Below are positions 60,940-64,000 of a DNA stretch of 64,000 nt, piece by piece. Position numbers and translations under genes: made by a program. Positions within the stretch are counted from its first letter, which is position 1. The number at the start of each line of letters is the position of its first letter. Source of the DNA: an uncultured Acetatifactor sp. GTDB taxonomy: Bacteria; Bacillota; Clostridia; Lachnospirales; Lachnospiraceae. Where the stretch lies: the NCBI GenBank assembly GCA_934394665.1, contig CAKRRS010000001.1:1-64000 (forward strand). The letters run 5' to 3'. Below the pieces are notes generated by a model, which was given only the letters and a program-made list of their open reading frames with translations, did no database searches and was not told the DNA's origin.

Positions 60940-62913
60940 ATGCAGCCATCTAAAATAGACCGGATCAAAGAACTGGTAGAACAATTAAATGCTGCGGCAG
61001 AGAGCTATTACGCCAAAGACGAAGAGATCATGAGCAACTTCGAATATGACAGGCTCTATGACGAACTGGTGGAACTGGAAAAAGAGACAGGCGTTACGCT
61101 GGCGAACAGCCCGACCGTAAACGTGGGCTACGAAGCCGTGGATGAGCTTCCCAAGGAGCGTCATGAGAGTCCGATGCTGTCTTTGGGCAAGACAAAAAGC
61201 AGAGAAGAACTGCGGGACTGGCTGCAGGGACATCCTGCAATTTTAAGCTGGAAACTGGACGGATTGACCATCGTTTTGACTTATCGTGAAGGAAAACTTG
61301 CAAAAGCGGTAACCAGAGGAAACGGCGAGATCGGTGAGGTCATCACGAATAACGCCCGTACTTTTAAAAATCTTCCGCTGAACATTTCTTACACCGGAGA
61401 GCTGATCTTACGAGGAGAAGCAGTCATCACATACAGTGATTTTGAGAAGATCAACGGAGAGATCACAGATGCAGAGGCTAAGTATAAGAATCCCCGGAAT
61501 CTGTGCAGCGGCTCCGTGCGTCAGCTCAACAATGAGATCACCGCCAAACGAAATGTCAGATTCTATGCCTTTACCTTGGTAAAAGCGGATGATGTGGATT
61601 TCCATGATTCCAAAGAGGCGCAGTTTGCTTTTTTGCAGGAACAGGGATTTGCAGTCGTGGAGCATGTAGCCGTGACAGAAGCAAATATTCTGTCTGCCAT
61701 CGAAGAGTTTGAACACAAGATTGCGCATTATGATATCCCTTCCGATGGTCTGGTGCTTACTTACGAGAGCATCAGCTATGGACAGTCCCTGGGCAGGACT
61801 GCAAAATTCCCCAGAGATTCCATCGCCTTTAAATGGGCGGACGAACTGCGCGAGACCACGTTAAAAGAAATCGAATGGAGCGCCAGCCGTACCGGACTGA
61901 TCAATCCGGTAGCCATCTTCGAACCGGTAGAACTGGAAGGCACGACGGTCAGCCGTGCTTCCGTGCATAATATCAGCATCATGCGTTCCCTGCGGCTCGG
62001 AATCGGGGATCATATCACGGTCTATAAGGCGAATATGATCATTCCGCAGATCGCCGAGAATCTCACCGGCAGTAATAACGTGGAGATACCGAAGGTATGT
62101 CCTGTCTGCGGAAAACCTACCGAGATCCGTCAGATCAATGAGGTACAGACCTTATACTGTGTCAATGAAAAATGTCCGGCAAAGGAGATCAAAGCCTACA
62201 CCTTATTTGTCAGCAGAGATGCGCTGAATATCGACGGCCTCTCAGAGGCTACCATGGAGAAGCTCATCGATCAGGGATTCATCCACGAATATGCAGATAT
62301 TTTCCGGCTGGACAGACACAAAGAAGTCATCACACAGATGGAAGGATTCGGGGAAAAGTCCTATCAGAACATGATGGACAGCATCGAGGCTGCCAGACAT
62401 ACCACCCTGCCGCGATTGATTTACGGACTGGGCATCGCCGGCATCGGCGTGGCGAATGCCAAAATGCTCTGCCGGTATTTTGAGTATGATCTGGAGCGGA
62501 TGCAGAAGGCGGACGTGGAGACCCTGAGCGCCATCTCCGGCGTGGGCGAAGTACTGGCCACGGCGTTTGCGGAATATATGTCAGACGCCGAGAATCTTGA
62601 GAAAATAGAACATCTGAAAGCGTTTTTGACGATCGAGATTCCACAGATCGATGAAAGTGCCCGGACGCTGGCGGGATTGTCCTTTGTCGTAACGGGCAGC
62701 CTGCATCATTTCGCCAGCCGCAATGACCTGAAAGAAATCATTGAAGAGAAAGGCGGTAAGGTGACCGGAAGCGTGACCGGCAAGACGACCTGCCTGATCA
62801 ATAACGATATTACCTCGACTTCTTCCAAGAATAAGAAAGCCAAGGAATTACAGGTGCCCATTATGACAGAAGAGGAGTTCCTGAATACCTATCATATTCC
62901 TTACGAGGAATAA
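60940..62913 (+). CDS. ligA: NAD-dependent DNA ligase (divergent LigA)
   Basis: 657 aa, full LigA order: Ia domain, adenylation core with catalytic Lys105 (SWKLDGLT), TRGNGEIGEVIT, EAVITYSDFEKIN, then OB fold, a zinc finger (CPVCGKP...CVNEKCPAK), HhH repeats (GFGEKSYQNM, GIAGIGVANA, ISGVGEVLA) and a C-terminal BRCT (SFVVTGSLHHF...KTTCLINND). The residue two before the catalytic lysine is Ser103 instead of the Glu that is near universal in LigA, and the WSASRTGLINPV motif is also diverged. It may be a second ligase rather than the essential one. Confidence 0.9.
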   Translation: MQPSKIDRIKELVEQLNAAAESYYAKDEEIMSNFEYDRLYDELVELEKETGVTLANSPTVNVGYEAVDELPKERHESPMLSLGKTKSREELRDWLQGHPAILSWKLDGLTIVLTYREGKLAKAVTRGNGEIGEVITNNARTFKNLPLNISYTGELILRGEAVITYSDFEKINGEITDAEAKYKNPRNLCSGSVRQLNNEITAKRNVRFYAFTLVKADDVDFHDSKEAQFAFLQEQGFAVVEHVAVTEANILSAIEEFEHKIAHYDIPSDGLVLTYESISYGQSLGRTAKFPRDSIAFKWADELRETTLKEIEWSASRTGLINPVAIFEPVELEGTTVSRASVHNISIMRSLRLGIGDHITVYKANMIIPQIAENLTGSNNVEIPKVCPVCGKPTEIRQINEVQTLYCVNEKCPAKEIKAYTLFVSRDALNIDGLSEATMEKLIDQGFIHEYADIFRLDRHKEVITQMEGFGEKSYQNMMDSIEAARHTTLPRLIYGLGIAGIGVANAKMLCRYFEYDLERMQKADVETLSAISGVGEVLATAFAEYMSDAENLEKIEHLKAFLTIEIPQIDESARTLAGLSFVVTGSLHHFASRNDLKEIIEEKGGKVTGSVTGKTTCLINNDITSTSSKNKKAKELQVPIMTEEEFLNTYHIPYEE

Positions 62914-62938
62914 CATATAAGACCCGGAGGAAAATGAA

Positions 62939-63856
62939 ATGCCTATCAAAACACAAAATGATCTGCCTGCGAAAGAAATATTGGAAAATGAGAACATATT
63001 CGTCATGGATGAGTTCCGCGCCATCCATCAGGATATGCGTCCGCTGCAGGTATTGATCCTGAATAATATGCCGGTAAAACAGGATACGGAGCTGCAGCTT
63101 TTACGTGCACTGTCCAATACCCCGTTACAGGTAGATGTGACCTTCATGAACACGAAGACCCATGTATCCCTGAATACTCCTGCAAGTCATCTGAACAAAT
63201 TCTATACCACCTTTGACGACATCAAAGACCGCACATTTGACGGCATGATCGTTACCGGTGCTCCGGTGGAGGATATTACCTTCGAAGAAGTGGATTATTG
63301 GGAGGAGACCTGCCGGATCTTTGACTGGGCGGAGACCCATGTGACGTCTACGTTGCATATCTGCTGGGCGGCACAGGCCGGATTTTACCACTATTACGGC
63401 ATCAACAAAAAGCAGCTGCCGCAGAAACTGTTTGGTGTGTATGAACATAAAGTATCCAACCGGAAGATTCCGCTGGTACGGGGATTTGATGATATTTTTC
63501 TGGCACCCCACAGCAGACATACCGAGACCCCGGCAGAGGCGATTCATGCCTGCAAGGATCTGACCATTCTGGCAGAATCGGAAAAAGCGGGCGTATTTTT
63601 GGCAATCGCTGAAGAAGGCAAAAAGATCTTCGTCGCAGGACATCCGGAGTATGACCGCTATACGTTGAACAACGAGTACCACAGAGATCTGGACAAAGGA
63701 CTGCCCATTCAGATTCCGTACAATTATTATCCGAATGATGACGCGGAGCAGAGACCTTTGCTGCAGTGGCGTTCCCATTGCAATAACCTTTACAGTAACT
63801 GGCTGAATTATTACGTATATCAGGCAACTCCTTACGATCTGGCACAGATTCGGTAA
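62939..63856 (+). CDS. metA: homoserine O-acetyltransferase (MetA/MetAA type)
   Basis: 305 aa. MetA fold with nucleophile Cys142 (HICWAAQAG), and GHPEYDRYTL supplying His and Glu. Position 111 is Glu (GAPVE); in this family Glu111 directs acetyl-CoA use and Gly111 succinyl-CoA use, so O-acetylhomoserine is predicted. First step of methionine synthesis from homoserine. GGAGG precedes ATG 62939, 26 bp after ligA, so co-transcription is possible. A terminator follows. Confidence 0.95.
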   Translation: MPIKTQNDLPAKEILENENIFVMDEFRAIHQDMRPLQVLILNNMPVKQDTELQLLRALSNTPLQVDVTFMNTKTHVSLNTPASHLNKFYTTFDDIKDRTFDGMIVTGAPVEDITFEEVDYWEETCRIFDWAETHVTSTLHICWAAQAGFYHYYGINKKQLPQKLFGVYEHKVSNRKIPLVRGFDDIFLAPHSRHTETPAEAIHACKDLTILAESEKAGVFLAIAEEGKKIFVAGHPEYDRYTLNNEYHRDLDKGLPIQIPYNYYPNDDAEQRPLLQWRSHCNNLYSNWLNYYVYQATPYDLAQIR

Positions 63857-63915
63857 GGTTTCGGTTGACTTGTAAGGTTGTCTGTGAGCTTTACCCTATG
63901 GCAGAAACAGTCCGG

Positions 63916-63946
63916 AAGTCCATCCTGATCAGGGATGGACTTTTTT
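63916..63946 (+). terminator. metA terminator
   Basis: AAGTCCATCC with GGATGGACTT and loop TGATCAG, then T6. The last 54 bp of the window show nothing further. Confidence 0.85.
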
Positions 63947-64000
63947 GTGCCTTGATTTCTCCGGAGTAGTTTGAAAAAAGGATTGTTTGGCAGCTATCGT

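Overview
The window reads as chromosomal core DNA of a low-to-mid GC Clostridia, most likely a Lachnospiraceae. Evidence is the gene content (class III fructose-bisphosphatase, DUF1836, DUF3842, DUF5688 and YerC proteins, clostridial-type NADP glutamate dehydrogenase, ECF S component, lysine riboswitch in front of dapA), strong AGGAGG-type ribosome binding sites, and promoters of the TTGACA-N17-TATAAT type. I see no phage, insertion sequence, integrase, CRISPR array or rRNA operon.

Layout. 1-2.3 kb: a 141-bp hairpin element, then typA on the minus strand. 2.5-9.5 kb: an SSB-like protein, cobalamin adenosyltransferase, a lysine riboswitch driving dapA-dapB, class III FBPase, a small lipoprotein, a eukaryote-type HisA (HIS6-like), and a cold-shock protein. 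9.8-15.5 kb: a degenerate LytM/M23 membrane protein with bactofilin, the TrpR-like YerC, DUF1836 behind a structured leader, PHP and HIT enzymes, an orphan ABC solute-binding lipoprotein, and an HTH protein. 15.8-25.3 kb: an SPFH/zinc-ribbon protein with a zinc-ribbon membrane partner, a large GGDEF-EAL enzyme, PcrA helicase, a small acidic-tailed membrane protein, RlmD. 25.7-32.1 kb: a DUF6020-like polytopic protein, a coiled-coil membrane protein translationally linked to a NYN/PIN-type protein, a MATE exporter, and an ECF S component behind a terminator-type leader. 32.3-36.4 kb: tightly packed DUF3842, uridine-kinase-like, YqeG, aroE, an aroK-aroQ fusion, then efp. 36.5-50.4 kb: DUF5688, a tRNA-Arg(CCG) enclosed in an inverted repeat, an SH3 protein, gdhA, PBP1A, a YigZ protein, mgtE, a DUF1905-like/C39-like protein, a zinc-ribbon membrane protein, and a diguanylate cyclase with a periplasmic-binding-type sensor.

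The most unusual region is 50.46-58.17 kb. One promoter precedes five genes in the same direction: a YidC/Oxa1 domain fused to a TagB/TagF-type CDP-alcohol phosphotransferase; a small YIDP-motif membrane protein; two tandem paralogous membrane-anchored sulfatase/alkaline-phosphatase-fold enzymes; and a fusion of a LicC-like cytidylyltransferase with a CobD/HisC-like PLP enzyme. Together they look like a self-contained route that makes a CDP-activated (amino)alcohol phosphate and uses it to build or decorate a surface polymer. This is inference from domains; I know of no described system with this composition.

58.2-64 kb: signal peptidase I (minus strand), an FMN reductase, RNase H, an RluF-like pseudouridine synthase, a divergent NAD-dependent DNA ligase, and MetA with Glu111, which predicts acetyl-CoA use.

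A second recurring theme is RNA structure. Several intergenic elements contain GCGAAGC mini-hairpins, and several leaders (dapA, the ECF S component, DUF1836, the solute-binding protein) can form competing or ribosome-binding-site-hiding stems.
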